Assembly: GCF_033807575.1 (NCBI RefSeq) | Contig: NC_084703.1 | Coordinates: forward strand, 13,144,001 to 13,208,000 | Origin: Cydia pomonella | Lineage: Eukaryota > Arthropoda > Insecta > Lepidoptera > Tortricidae | Length of the DNA: 64,000 bases | Direction of reading: 5' to 3' | Translations under genes and position numbers: made by a program | The notes under the pieces: model-generated | Database searches by the model: none | Seen by the model: the letters and a program-made list of their open reading frames with translations, nothing else | Told to the model about the DNA's origin: nothing | In this document: piece by piece, positions 49,901 through 58,029 of the stretch | How positions within the stretch are numbered: position 1 is the first letter of the stretch | How the letters are laid out: every line of letters starts with the position of its first letter

Positions 49901-52900
49901 GAAGTGAAATAATACGTCAAAAGACCAAACTTACAGACGCTCTTCAACAAGCTCTGCAATGCAATGTGCAGGTCATGTATCCAGATATAAAGACAAAAGA
50001 TAGACATTAGTAGCAACAAAATGGACCGGACCTGCAGGACGGAGGCTCCGAAGAAGGCCCAAAAAAAAGTGGATAGACGACAACTCCTCCGTCGCAGGAA
50101 AAGACTGGCTCCAAAAAGCCCAAGACAGGACCGAGTGGACAAAAAGTGAGGAGTCTTTCACCCAGCAGATGGGATCTGCAGTCAGCCCCAAAACAAAGTT
50201 AAACAAATAAAAATAATAACAATAATCTGACTGTAGAACAAATTAAGCTTTAATAATAATAATAAAAACATGAAAATATGTTTCAGTTCTCGCAAATGGA
50301 TTAAAATACTTTAATTAATTAATGATAACTAGTCCAGTAGTAGTTGGGATAATTGCATTGCTACATGGGCCGTACTACAAATTTTTGATTAGTGAAAACT
50401 GGAAATTGTTTATCCATCCATCACTTCAAACAACACCGGGAAGGGACAAACGCCACGAGGATGCAACGAAATTACGCTAGAATAACCCATTGACCTTCTA
50501 ACCCAGGAGAAGATCCAAGTCTTGATAGGATTACGTGTTTTCTCGCGATGTTTTCCTTTGTCAGAAAAATAAAACAGAGTTCCTAGACAGTATCTAGCAT
50601 ATGCTTGTAGAAAATTAGTTTGAAAACAGATTGTTTGGGGCTTGTCTAATCGTTGGAGGAAGCGCATTCCAAAGACGGATTGCTGGAACAGCGAAAGGTG
50701 ACGAAACCATTATAGTGAGGGAGAAAATAAATAAATAAATAAATAAATATTATAGGACATTATTACACAAATTGACTAAGTTCCACAGTAAGCTCAATAA
50801 GGCTTGTGTTGAGGGTACTTAGACAACGATATATATAATATATAAATATTTATAAATACTTAAATACATATAAAAGACCCATGACTCAGGAACAAATATC
50901 CATGCTCATCACACAAATACATGCCCTTACCAGGATTTGAACCCGGGACCATCAGCTTCGTAGGCAGGGTCACTACCCACTAGGCCAAACCGGTCGTCAG
51001 AAAAGAGTAAGAGATAATACAGTTGAAATTACATTTCGAGATATTCTGTAGTGGACAGCTTGAATAGGGAAGAGAAGAGCGAGGAAAGTATTTTAATATG
51101 ATCAAAGTTACTAATTGCAAAAATGAACCGTATTCCATTGTTTACTACACGATACACGATCAAGCTTGTTGAGAGAATTCTTACACATGTTCAAGGTTAA
51201 ATCTTCTCTGAAGTAATCGCCCCGAAAGAAAAAATATGCTCACAAACACAACCCTCACGAGATGCGGGAGATGTTGTCGGACGTCAGACCGTCAACATCT
51301 CCCGCATCTCCTGAGGATGCCTCGTGGAGAGGCGAAACACGTGTCGAGTTTTGCACTTTTGGTAGTGGGTTGTTATATTTATTTTTGCGGTGGGAGAGTT
51401 AGTGCTTCTGGGCATTTTCCGCAAATCGACAACAATTGTGCCTATTTTGCGTGTGGTGGGAGAGTTGTCCCCAACATTAATTACATGTAAAAATATGTAA
51501 GTAAGTAACGGATTAGCACTGATTGACTAGAAGGTAATTTTTTTCGGGGATTGGCAAAGTAATATTTTTTTGTTTTAAATTATATGTAATAAATACTCTT
51601 TTTAAATGCTAATTGAATAGTACTAATTTCTACTCCATATTGTTATAGAACTTATATCAGCTGAGCTAATTTACCTTAAGTGTGTGTGTGTGCCTAACAT
51701 TCATAGATTATTAAGATTATGTAACTTTAAAGAATCTATAAATAATTAAAACTTGATCACCTTAGCTGAGTTTTTACTTTTTATAGAGAAATAATTTTTT
51801 ATTTATTTTTGATTCAAAAGACCTCCATAAAGGTGAAGCGTGGGGTTTTAAATTGCAAGTACCTACGTTATGAGGTAAAATATTAAAATACATATACTGC
51901 ATAACATCACCAATAAATATCTAGAGAAATAATATTTATGACAATATTTTGTTTTCTATGATATAAGAGTTACTTAATTATAAATAAAATAAAAAATAAA
52001 AATAGTTACTTTATTAAAACATACAAAGTATTTAGAAATCAGTTACTTCCCCAAAGCTTGACATTGTTCATAAATTGTTGCTGGACAATAAGTGCCTATT
52101 ATTTTATACCACAGACAAGAAAGCTGACAAGACTGAGCATCAGTTATTGATTGTAGAAGCAGTGTAAACATCATTCTTAATGTATGCAGGCACACAGCAA
52201 CTTCTACCACAGCTGTCAAATTTTGAGGCACAAACTCTTACCCCCTTATTCATAAACATGTACTAAACTTATAATGCCGCTAATAATTGTTTGTCCCTTT
52301 CCATCATACCAATATGTCGGAAAGCGACAAACAATTATTAGCTGCATCATAACTTTTGTACATGTTTATGAATAAGGGGGTTAGACTACATCTCATCTAC
52401 AATTAATAACTCCTTGTACTATGTGGAAGGTGTAGTGTGCAATTCAAATGTGTATTCATATAGATTGATATGGTTCTGGAAAATACAGTAATCAATAAAA
52501 ACTTACTGCTTCTGGATGAATATGTAGAATCTTTGGATGATGTCCTTCTTGAGTCCCACTCCCGGGGCTTCTCCCACTGTGACACTTCACTGATACAGTT
52601 ATAATAATACTTCTTTCCTGAAGAACTAATATGCTCTGACCATTCACTGCCAGAAGGCACACTCCCTGAGGGAGCACTTCTTTTATCATATTTACTACTT
52701 CTATTAACACTTATGTTTATGCCACTAGTCCTATTCTTTTTCTCTGATTCACTTCGTTCATGATTACTTCTCTCTCGTTCACTTTCTTTGATTCTCTCAC
52801 GTTTCTCCTTTGGGGATCTGACACTATCTGGAATAGTTGAAGAAAATGATTAATTATTATATCTATATAATACATACTTTCCTGTAAAAAAATTGACATG

Positions 52901-55155
52901 ACAAAATAAAGCGTTTACCATTAACTGCATTTATTTTAAGTATTATTTGAACAAGGTGCAATGCTTTTGTGCTATAGTTTTATCAATCTGCAAGAAATAA
53001 TATAAAAAAGAGTGTACCATACATTCGCTTTAGCCTTTGCCGAAATATGTGTCTGGAATTATATTAACTGTTATAATATACTAAACTTCAATTTAATTAT
53101 GCTTGGCAGCATACCTGTATTTTATAATGATCTATATATCAAGTTGAATGAATAAATATTATTAAATAGTTATCAACTTAATTTCTGTCACAGAATTTGT
53201 TTTATTAAGTATACTACAAATTCGCAGTTGCCAAGAGACAAACATAAATTGTAAAGATGAGTAGTTGAGCACAAATGAAACAGTGACATACAAGGCTGTT
53301 GTAGATGAATAGCTTAACATAATAGAAATATACTATCATATTAAAAGAAGATAGCTTCCATGAAATATATACAAATACACATTGGCTATCTTTTTTAATA
53401 AATTAGCAGTTTTCAGTAATGTTGGGGAAGTGTATACCAAACTGGTTTTTATATTTGACAACTAAGTATATTAAGTTTGTGTGTTGAATTGCATTTGATT
53501 TACAATCTTGTATCTTTTACATCAATAAGGCTTTAAGACACTTATCAACAGTAGGGCTAAGATGGTTGGTTTTATGTCATCTGTTGTCATGTTCTAATGA
53601 GTATGTAAGTTGTCGGCTAAAGTCACAATCCTCATAACTCCCGAGTACTTACGAGGTTTGCAACTACTAAGAGCTAAGTAAGATACTACGAAATTATATT
53701 CAATTATGGGGAGATTTTATGTTTCAGAAACGTACTGACAAGTGACAATATGTTCCTTTTACTTACAAATAGCACATTTACACTTTTAATTTTGTACTGT
53801 TCCCAATATTACAATTCAAGGATATGTTAAGGTCTTGTATAACATTAGCTAAATATTTCTACTTTATATTTTTTCTTGATAGGTTGAAAATATAAGAGGA
53901 TGGCGTAAGATTGCCCGGGTGACTATGTATATTTTAATACAATTTAAAATGTTAGAGTTTTGATATAATACTAATCTTTTACCTTTAAATATTGTATGTA
54001 ATAATTATATATATTGGGGATCTCGAAAATGGCTCTAACAATATTGATAAAATTTGCTAATTGGGGATTTTCTGAGTGAGTGTTTCTTATCTCTGTGAAA
54101 GCAAAGATTTTCGAGTTTTTATATGTTTTCTCAGCAAAGCTCGGTCTCCCAGGTATTACTAACTTTAAACAAGTAAATCATAAGAGTATAAAAGGTCTTA
54201 CCTGTGTACTTATTTCTAGAGGATTTATAGTCTCTATCTCTCTCCTTTTCAGAACCTTTCTGTATATAGGTATTTCTAGATGTTGCATATCCTCTTTCAT
54301 CCACCACATGACTGTAGTGGTGGTGTCCATGCCCTGCATGGCCTGTGTGGGCCCCATGTCCATGTACTGAGACATTGCCATTTGGGGATCGGAGTGGTGT
54401 ATATCGGTTTTCAGAAGGTACATACTCGTTTGCCCTTCTATCACTTTTGGTATTGTATTTCTGTGCGCGAAAAATTACAAATCACATTAATAATTATACA
54501 TAAGGTTTTATAGACATTTTGACTATCCATATCTGATGTCCCCGCGATTAAACCGAACCGAAAAACTCGAATGCAATTTATTTTTACCAAACAGCAACAT
54601 TCAATTTGAACCTCCTCTACTTTTTGCTATTAAATAATATATGTTGGCTAATTAACGGAAATTATCAAGTAAGTAGTATTCCAAATCACGATTGAAATCG
54701 ATTTGAGTGTAAGATTGTCGGAAATCATAATTCACGCTCATATTACAACCACTATTGTATACTTCTAACCAAATAATGTTAGTTGCCTTAATAGGTACAG
54801 CGTAAGGCGACACTATTTAAACGCTGTTTGGATAGAAATAAAAACTGGAAAACAGAGTAGGGAACACATATTACATACAGAAGTACATAATTCGAGACAG
54901 AGTTAGCATTTACGTGCTACTACAGAAACAGTTATTGTTACAGTTGATATTTGCATATTCTATGGTTACCTGATACGGATGGGTTTGGTGCTTCTCAAAG
55001 TACCTGAAAACAAAAAGACAATTTTAATCTCTTCGTCGTAATTACAGGAAAACTATCAATCGGCGACCGCCATCTACAGACTGCAAAACCAAATCATCAA
55101 AAACTAAATCATACCCATCGCTTATTCGCTGCGGTTTCCTTGCATGCATTACCAT
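31979..55155 (-). CDS. WAC: WAC homologue (WW-domain adaptor with coiled coil), complete
   Basis: Known role: nuclear adaptor linking RNF20/40 H2B ubiquitination to elongating RNA polymerase II; the fly homologue also supports TORC1 signalling. Exons in transcription order: 55115-55155, 54970-55003, 54202-54460, 52507-52827, 41467-41631, 38844-39001, 38078-38327, 37690-37838, 32181-32308, 31979-32060. They total 1587 bp, join in phase at every junction, and give 528 aa. Seen: N-terminus MVMHARKPQRISDG; a His/Gly-rich stretch about residues 60-75; an Arg/Ser-rich region; WW domain residues 172-202 (W174, YYY185-187, W196, P199); an Ala/Pro/Gly-rich linker; HVSGWPADILEKQ; and a C-terminal coiled coil from about 460 (RSLVRHTEIQATLQEQK, then LRQQISRLEELKSQNSFM). 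The final SSSED is a short acidic tail. Most introns are GT-AG; intron 8 starts GC. The linker is shorter than I recall for human WAC. Introns hold many transposons, including foldback copy 2. Confidence 0.95.
32743..34077. repeat. Pre-existing palindrome split by foldback copy 2
   Basis: CTAAATAGTTCGGTA (before the insertion) and CACCATATATTTAGTATGG then TGTACCGAACTATTTAG (after it) rejoin across one TA to make a palindrome of about 50 bp. The foldback element thus landed at a TA inside a hairpin-forming site. Confidence 0.75.
32760..34053. mobile_element. Foldback transposon A, copy 2 (1294 bp, rearranged centre)
   Basis: It has the same termini as copy 1 (TAGTTTCTATTTTTCTCCGT) and a TA duplication (32758-32759 and 34054-34055). 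The left arm is cut at 410 bp (to 33169) and joins directly to the central hairpin. Read in reverse complement, this copy equals the left half of copy 1 through its hairpin, then jumps to CGTAAAACCACCC, omitting about 340 bp. The right arm also lacks about 29 bp (near 33665). It lies in WAC intron 8, between exons 37690-37838 and 32181-32308. Confidence 0.88.
34078..35190. other. WAC intron sequence without recognised features
   Basis: AT-rich, with no supported ORF or clear repeat boundary. The segments around 34978-35010 and 35180-35210 (GATGCTGACTGTACATT) look like fragments of the repeat that follows, in opposite directions. Confidence 0.35.
35205..35575. repeat. TACGATACAAGTGCGAAAAA repeat, longer copy with internal repeats
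   Basis: It contains ACATTACGATACAAGTGCG, the AAAACACGACCGAAGGGAGT block and CGTACAACG(G)TTTACAGTAC. ACGTTATGATACAAGTGCG and TACAACGTTTTACAGTACAT then recur (35434-35500), as does GCGGTAAAGTAGCACCATAT (35401 and 35551). It is related to 21868-21975. It is non-coding. Confidence 0.6.
35576..37070. other. WAC intron, mostly featureless
   Basis: The only structured item is a hairpin with GGAGCCCCG...CGGGGCTCC at about 35891-35919. The 60-codon plus-strand open frame at 36424-36606 shows no family features and no splice context. Confidence 0.35.
37100..37219. mobile_element. MITE with CGTCGGGGATAGTGCAATAC termini
   Basis: The left end CGTCGGGGATAGTGCAATAC CGCGTAACTAAC and the right end are inverted repeats of about 32 bp with one or two mismatches. 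The total is about 120 bp. It lies in WAC intron 8. Confidence 0.7.
37684..37689 (-). promoter_or_regulatory. Probable non-canonical GC 5' splice site (WAC intron 8)
   Basis: The conserved GWPADILEKQ must continue as ANKYTEEAYQL from exon 32181-32308, which needs a phase-0 junction right after GAGAAACAG. The next bases on the minus strand are GCGAGC. Using the nearest downstream GT would put a TAA in frame at the start of the next exon. The GC donor is therefore inferred from protein continuity. Confidence 0.65.
39002..39680. other. WAC intron without recognised features
   Basis: AT-rich sequence. 39360-39500 contains CGACCCGCCCCGACC and TTTTTGAGTTACATAATACATACATA, phrases common at LINE 3' ends, but no coding remains are visible. 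Confidence 0.3.
39690..40215 (+). repeat. Long dispersed repeat, copy 1
   Basis: Its start (CGAAATTCTTAAATACGGTG, then GACATTTTGT, CATCGAAAGTATGG) and its end (ATTCAGCCACAATTGAAAAT, then TAAACGTTAATATT) parallel 44360-44720 in the same order. The middle differs. Non-coding, of unknown class, in WAC intron 5 (between exons 38844-39001 and 41467-41631). Confidence 0.55.
41027..41332. mobile_element. MITE with ~50-bp arms (GTGAAGTTTAATAGAAATTG)
   Basis: AAAGTGAAGTTTAATAGAAA, TTGCAAATAATGTAAAC on the left is mirrored at 41281-41330 with few mismatches. The AT-rich centre is about 200 bp, with no ORF. Confidence 0.65.
42155..42610. mobile_element. MITE with ACCGGGTGGGGCCTG termini and an inner palindrome
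   Basis: The outer inverted repeats are AAAATATATACCGGGTGGGG at the left and CCCCACCCGGTATATATTTT at the right. In the right half, 42447-42593 forms another palindrome (CTGATTACCAGCTAGCCGGA, then CGATATCGGCCTGT). It may be a second element nested inside or simply the long arm of the first. Confidence 0.65.
42611..43860. other. WAC intron 4, little structure
   Basis: A palindromic repeat fragment occurs at 43256-43372 (TTCCTCGGCAGG, GGGCCCCCACTAACGTGTCG, GGGCCCTCA). A tetranucleotide run (TTGA)5 follows AATAAAATA at 43658-43684, as at a LINE tail. Nothing else is recognised. Confidence 0.35.
43966..44042 (+). other. tRNA-like sequence, probably a SINE head
   Basis: An A box (TGGTCTAGCGGG) and a B box (GGGTTCGAATC) are spaced as in a tRNA, with a possible anticodon loop CTGCTAA. 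The 5' (GTCCGTC) and 3' (CCGGTGA) acceptor strands do not pair, and poly-T follows. I therefore call it tRNA-derived, not a functional tRNA gene. Confidence 0.6.
44360..45245 (+). repeat. Long dispersed repeat, copy 2 (most complete)
   Basis: The first part (44360-44720) parallels 39690-40215. The second part (44818-45245) parallels 63527-63965 over more than 400 bp, including CGAAGACCGCTTAGCGTTGC, TTGTTAGTCTCC and GTACCAGGGCCTCATGAGTT. Non-coding, class unknown. It lies in WAC intron 4. Confidence 0.65.
45349..46156 (-). repeat. Dispersed repeat (GGCCAAGTGCGAGTC family), copy 4, internally duplicated
   Basis: It is nearly the same as copy 2 (19926-20692): the same boundaries, the same duplicated block beginning CATACGTGTGG (here near 45578 and 45856), and a C run at 45695-45706. 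The second block keeps a short C run too, so the duplication here is more complete than in copy 2. Confidence 0.7.
46312..47273 (+). pseudogene. LINE C-terminal region with restriction-like endonuclease motif, interrupted
   Basis: Part 1 (to 46546) reads CRCGSNVDELGHHGLSCRRS, a CxC...H...C zinc-binding pattern, and ends at AIPE. Part 2 (from 46939) resumes ANGIARDDGKRPDRMTL then GRTLVWDATCVDT, a PD...D arrangement like restriction-like endonucleases of some LINEs. A frame-broken tail (GLATQKGNAASLLGT in another frame) follows to 47273. Removing the hAT-type insert and one target copy rejoins the frame exactly. The reverse-transcriptase core is absent. Confidence 0.75.
46547..46930. mobile_element. 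Small hAT-type element inside the LINE ORF
   Basis: The 8-bp duplication TCCCTGAG (46539-46546 and 46931-46938) flanks a 384-bp insert beginning TAGCGTTGAAAA and ending with the complement of TAGAGATGAAGATT. TAG...CTA ends with 8-bp duplications fit hAT. The interior is AT-rich with GAAAAAACC repeats and no transposase. Confidence 0.85.
47440..48525. repeat. Concentric inverted repeats (nested MITEs)
   Basis: At least three inverted pairs are arranged concentrically: AGACCGCGGGCCAGGA (47451) with TGGCTCGCGGTCT (48507); CCGGTTGTATCGCGGTGG (47545) with CCACCGCGATACAAC (48199); and CTGATAGTGTTGGTAGGAAC (47752) with TACCAACAGTATCAG (48169). The inner 430 bp and outer layers are probably separate insertions. 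The centre has no supported ORF. Confidence 0.6.
48763..48942 (+). repeat. Left member of a ~178-bp direct repeat flanking a LINE
   Basis: It starts ATGAAAATATGTTTCAGTTC and ends near CAACACCGGGAAG. The partner at 50270-50447 matches it over its whole length with about a dozen differences. The LINE relic lies between them. Confidence 0.75.
49190..50210 (+). pseudogene. LINE reverse transcriptase, 5'-truncated and broken
   Basis: Motifs in order: KGVRQGGPISRKLF, LRFADDIIIFAE (catalytic FADD), GLHMNTSKTKAM, YLGKHISF, then an in-frame stop after AWKKF (49705-49707), LPSLTYGSQTW, and in another frame RRRPKKKWIDD and the C-terminus ending TKLNK. There are frameshifts before GEEIAIGKG (about 49288) and after 50010. 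A (TAA)n tail (50251-50266) ends the copy. It resembles RTE-like insect LINEs. It is not functional. Confidence 0.8.
50270..50447 (+). repeat. Right member of the ~178-bp direct repeat
   Basis: It starts directly after the LINE's (TAA)n tail with ATGAAAATATGTTTCAGTTC and ends near CAACACCGGGAAGGGACA. It could be an unusually long target-site duplication of the LINE or an older tandem duplication into which the LINE inserted. Confidence 0.7.
50727..50998 (-). repeat. tRNA-derived SINE, copy 2
   Basis: The minus-strand head GGCCTAGTGGGTAGTGACCC and B box GGTCCCGGGTTCAAATCC are as in the copy at 9880-10141. The low-coordinate end has an (AAAT)n tail (50729-50747). This copy is close to full length. 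Confidence 0.85.
51259..51310. repeat. GC-rich perfect hairpin
   Basis: The arms GAGATGCGGGAGATGTTG (51259-51276) and CAACATCTCCCGCATCTC (51293-51310) pair perfectly over 18 bp around a 16-base loop. CCTCGTGGAGAGGCGAAACA follows. It is probably part of a dispersed repeat and lies in WAC intron 4. Confidence 0.6.
51330..52235. other. WAC intron 4, no recognised features
   Basis: AT-rich sequence with a short TG run (51681-51692). There are no supported coding segments or repeat boundaries. Confidence 0.35.
52241..52380. mobile_element. 140-bp MITE with CCCCCTTATTCATAAACATG ends
   Basis: The termini are inverted over more than 20 bp (CCCCCTTATTCATAAACATG and CATGTTTATGAATAAGGGGG), and the centre also folds (CTAATAATTGTTTGTC). 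TTA flanks both ends (52238-52240 and 52381-52383), which fits a Harbinger-type duplication. It lies 126 bp downstream, in transcription order, of the WW exon donor. Confidence 0.75.
52828..54201. other. WAC intron 3, no recognised features
   Basis: AT-rich non-coding sequence. The phrase AGTAGGGCTAAGATGG (53551) and its neighbours echo 28795-28890. CAGCAAAGCTCGGTCTCCCAG at about 54131 repeats 44195, typical of a LINE tail. Confidence 0.35.
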
Positions 55156-56332
55156 CAATGCAAATGTACGATTTATTACGGCCTCAGTAATAAAATACTA
55201 AAAGAGGCCACTGTCATTAAAACAAGAATTATCCGTGATATATCTTGGTCGACGCCATGTCACATTCAATTCATTTCATTCAACTCAAGCAAGACACTCG
55301 AAAGAGTCAATAGAGACGCGAAAGAGAAAGGAAGGTGTTCTGTGTTGTCGAGGTTTGTCTATGGTACTATTGGTCAAACGGTTTGTCTGGTTTTGGCTTG
55401 TCTGGCCATACGTTTATACAACTGTGTTTTATTAAACCCATTACGTCCAAATGTACGCGTGTAAATATAATAGTAGAGGCCGATTACATCTTATGGGTCC
55501 ATTACGGGTACGATGCTAACGGTCCCGATGTTGGGCCAGTCGTCGGGCCTGATGGACCAATTACATCCACACTCGCTGTCACCCGATGTCAGTCCCGACG
55601 TCGGGCCCGAAAAAGAGTAATTTTACATTTCACCAAATATCAGCTCATCTCTTACAATATTTGACATGTAAAAAATTGCTGATATTCCTTAAACCGATTA
55701 TCGTAAAACGGAAATCGATTATCAGGTCCGACATCGGGATTTGCATATGAACCAATGTTTTACATTTCAAACATTGTCAACCAGTTGTCAACGATGTGCT
55801 GATATTTGGTGAAACCGAAAAATACTCTTTCTCGGGCCCGAAATCGGGTCTGATATCAGACCTGAAAAGTGTGGATGTGATTGGCAATTAAACCTATCTC
55901 AAGAATAATATGAAAACCACATAAAAATCCGTTCAGTAGTTTTTGAATAAATTTACCGCGAACATACAGACGCGGCGCAGCGGAGACTCTGTTGTATAAT
56001 ATGTCTTGATTACAATAAGAAAAGAATTAAATGTCTTATTTTTCACAGTATTCTTTTTTACACTTCATACATACTAGTAAAAAATTTAAATGTATCTTTC
56101 CCAAAATAATCTAAGAAAAATTACATTACGATTCCAAAAATTTCAACAACAACAAGCTTCGGGACGAAAAAGTCTGTGTAAACGTCTGTTGTCTATCATG
56201 TCTATGACTATTAAAAAGTCAATCAAAGTGTCGAACCGAGCTTGTCAGGGACTCAGGGTGGGTTGAATTGAGTCACTCAGTATCACGATAACCTAGAAGA
56301 AACGCAAAAATTTAAATAAACGAAAGTTCACC
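55156..56332. promoter_or_regulatory. Shared divergent upstream region of WAC and prefoldin 1
   Basis: The two start codons face away from each other, 1177 bp apart. No TATA box or CpG island stands out. The region contains an imperfect palindromic repeat at 55556-55895, leaving about 400 bp next to each gene for promoters. Bidirectional control is an inference from arrangement only. Confidence 0.45.
55556..55895. mobile_element. Imperfect palindromic MITE between WAC and prefoldin 1
   Basis: The left arm (CCAATTACATCCACACT, GTCCCGACGTCGGGCCCGAA, TTTCACCAAATATCAGC) is matched in inverted order by the right arm (GCTGATATTTGGTGAAACC, TCTCGGGCCCGAAATCGGG, AGTGTGGATGTGATTGG). It is about 340 bp with no ORF. 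Confidence 0.65.
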
Positions 56333-56716
56333 ATGGCTAAACCTGTAGATTTAGAGCTAAAAAAAGCATTTGTTGAATTACAAGCCAAAATGGTTGAAAC
56401 TAGCAAGAAAATACAGGTGATAGACTCCCAAATTATTGTATTGAACCGCATCTTGCAGCACGTAGACATAACTCAACGTGAAATTAGTACCATGCCTCCT
56501 GATACGAAGACCTATGAGTCCGTGGGTCGAATGTTCTTACTTACTGACTTTGAAGAAGTTAAAGCGAATTTGAAAAATCGAGAGTCGCAAGTGAAAACGC
56601 GTACTAAAGAATTGGAGAACAATAAACAGTACCTGGAAAAAAACTTGAAAGAAAGTGAAGACAATATCAGGGAAATGGTTCAACAGAGGAAGGAACAAAG
56701 TGAAATAAAATCTTAA
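56333..56716 (+). CDS. Pfdn1: Prefoldin subunit 1, single exon
   Basis: Beta-type subunit of the hexameric prefoldin chaperone, which delivers unfolded actin and tubulin to the CCT/TRiC chaperonin in the cytosol. The 127-aa frame is full length for the family (about 120-125) and uninterrupted. It starts MAKPVDLELKKAFVELQAKM, nearly identical to other animal orthologues. An N-terminal coiled coil (about 5-45) and a C-terminal coiled coil (about 75-120) flank a beta-hairpin segment containing YESVGRMF, the conserved hairpin signature. The end EDNIREMVQQRKEQ is also conserved. The context CACCATGG around the start is favourable. It lies head to head with WAC. No intron is needed. A retrocopy is possible in principle, but I see no decay or poly-A tract. 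Confidence 0.97.
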   Translation: MAKPVDLELKKAFVELQAKMVETSKKIQVIDSQIIVLNRILQHVDITQREISTMPPDTKTYESVGRMFLLTDFEEVKANLKNRESQVKTRTKELENNKQYLEKNLKESEDNIREMVQQRKEQSEIKS

Positions 56717-57380
56717 AAAGTTTTGATTTTGTACTGTGGCTTCACTTCTATTATAAAGCCCACAAAAACCATCTCATGAAATTATTTCTCAAGGTTAAAT
56801 TAAGAAAATTTTTAATAATAATGAGCTCCTACAAAATATTTCCATGTATTAAGCACTTCAACAGTGTTTCATTGTAACAAATAATGCTTTCTATGTACCA
56901 AGTTTTATTAAAGATATAATAACCTATTTTTTTTTTCCTTTCCCCATAAATTACATAGTCAGTTTGAAAAGAAGAGTCAATGAACATATTGGTTCTCTTA
57001 TTATGCCAGACTCTTCTCTTTCTGCATAGACTCTTAATTTCATATGCCTTTGTTAAAATCTATGTATTGCATGCAACTGATTTGTATTATGTGCCAATCA
57101 GTTTCATAAAGTAAAAAAACCATGGATTCTAAATTTTATATTAACACATTCAGTGCCAGTGCAAGTTACAAACAGTCAATAATATGCAAAATCCTGTATA
57201 AACACCACCAACACAGCACAGGAGGAACAGCAACCAAGTATCGGGTCTACAAGTACATTATAGGTCTACAACTTATAATGTAGAAATATGGAACCAGAGA
57301 AGCAGGGAGGCATGCCAGTGTGTGACTAGTTCATTAAATTTATTTAAAAGTGAAGGAGGTCTAGGTATATTGGTATTATT
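56717..57380. other. Prefoldin 3' flank, no further features
   Basis: Non-coding AT-rich sequence. The candidate polyadenylation region is around 56900-56935. No exact AATAAA was found close to the stop. Confidence 0.35.
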
Positions 57381-57387
57381 GTTGTGT

Positions 57388-57572
57388 GTCACACGAGAGC
57401 AATGTTATTTTACATTTCGTGTTTTTGAGTCCCTCGCTACGCTCAAGATTCTAACTTAGAAAAACTCGCTTCGCTCGTGATTCAATGATAGAATCTTTCG
57501 CTTACTCGGGACTCAAAATCAACACTCCCAAGAAAAACTAACTTTCTTCTCTTGTTGCACAAATAACTATTT
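57388..57572. repeat. MITE family 2, longer copy
   Basis: It starts CACACGAGAGCAATGTTATT and ends CTCTTGTTGCACAAATAACT, like 12113-12228. It keeps an interior with CTCGCTACGCTCAAG and CTCGCTTCGCTCGTG that the other copy lacks. Confidence 0.55.
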
Positions 57573-57902
57573 TGTTAAATGATTATCAATAGTAACTGTG
57601 CACAGCATGCAGTTACAGTCCATAAATGCAAAATTGTACGCCTTACGGCACAACATAGTGATACAATGATGATGTATATGGGCCCTTTACTGATTTATAT
57701 GTTATGGACCAAGTGTGGGCATTACATTATATATAATGCCCGGGCATTATGAATAATGGCAAGCTATATCGAGCCAAGTGATTTATTATCTAAACTTCAT
57801 TATTAATCGCATTGTCTGGTCATTATGAATATTGCTACGTGATTGTTGGGCAATTTGATAATAAAGATACATTGGATGAGGTGCGGGGAGAAAAACAAAC
57901 GG

Positions 57903-58022
57903 ATGAGCGTGACACGCGTTGACCAACCTGAGTCCGCGATGGCGGCGATGGCAGCGTACGGACTAGACGTGTGCGCCGCCGCCGCCGGACGTTTTTGCCA
58001 CGCCGCCGCCGCCGATAAATGA
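57903..58022 (+). other. Unassigned 39-codon, alanine-rich GC-rich ORF
   Basis: ATG at 57903 opens a frame MSVTRVDQPESAMAAMAAYG followed by two poly-Ala runs separated by GRFC, and ends TGA at 58020-58022. The segment is far richer in GC than its surroundings, with GCC/GCG repeats. It may be a first coding exon, a CpG-rich promoter-proximal region or a repeat. I do not recognise a family. Confidence 0.2.
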
Positions 58023-58029
58023 TAGGCGT

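Noticed and set aside
55144..55664. Plus-strand frames upstream of prefoldin
   Set aside because: They start antisense to the first WAC exon and run into the palindromic MITE. No homology or splice context is visible.
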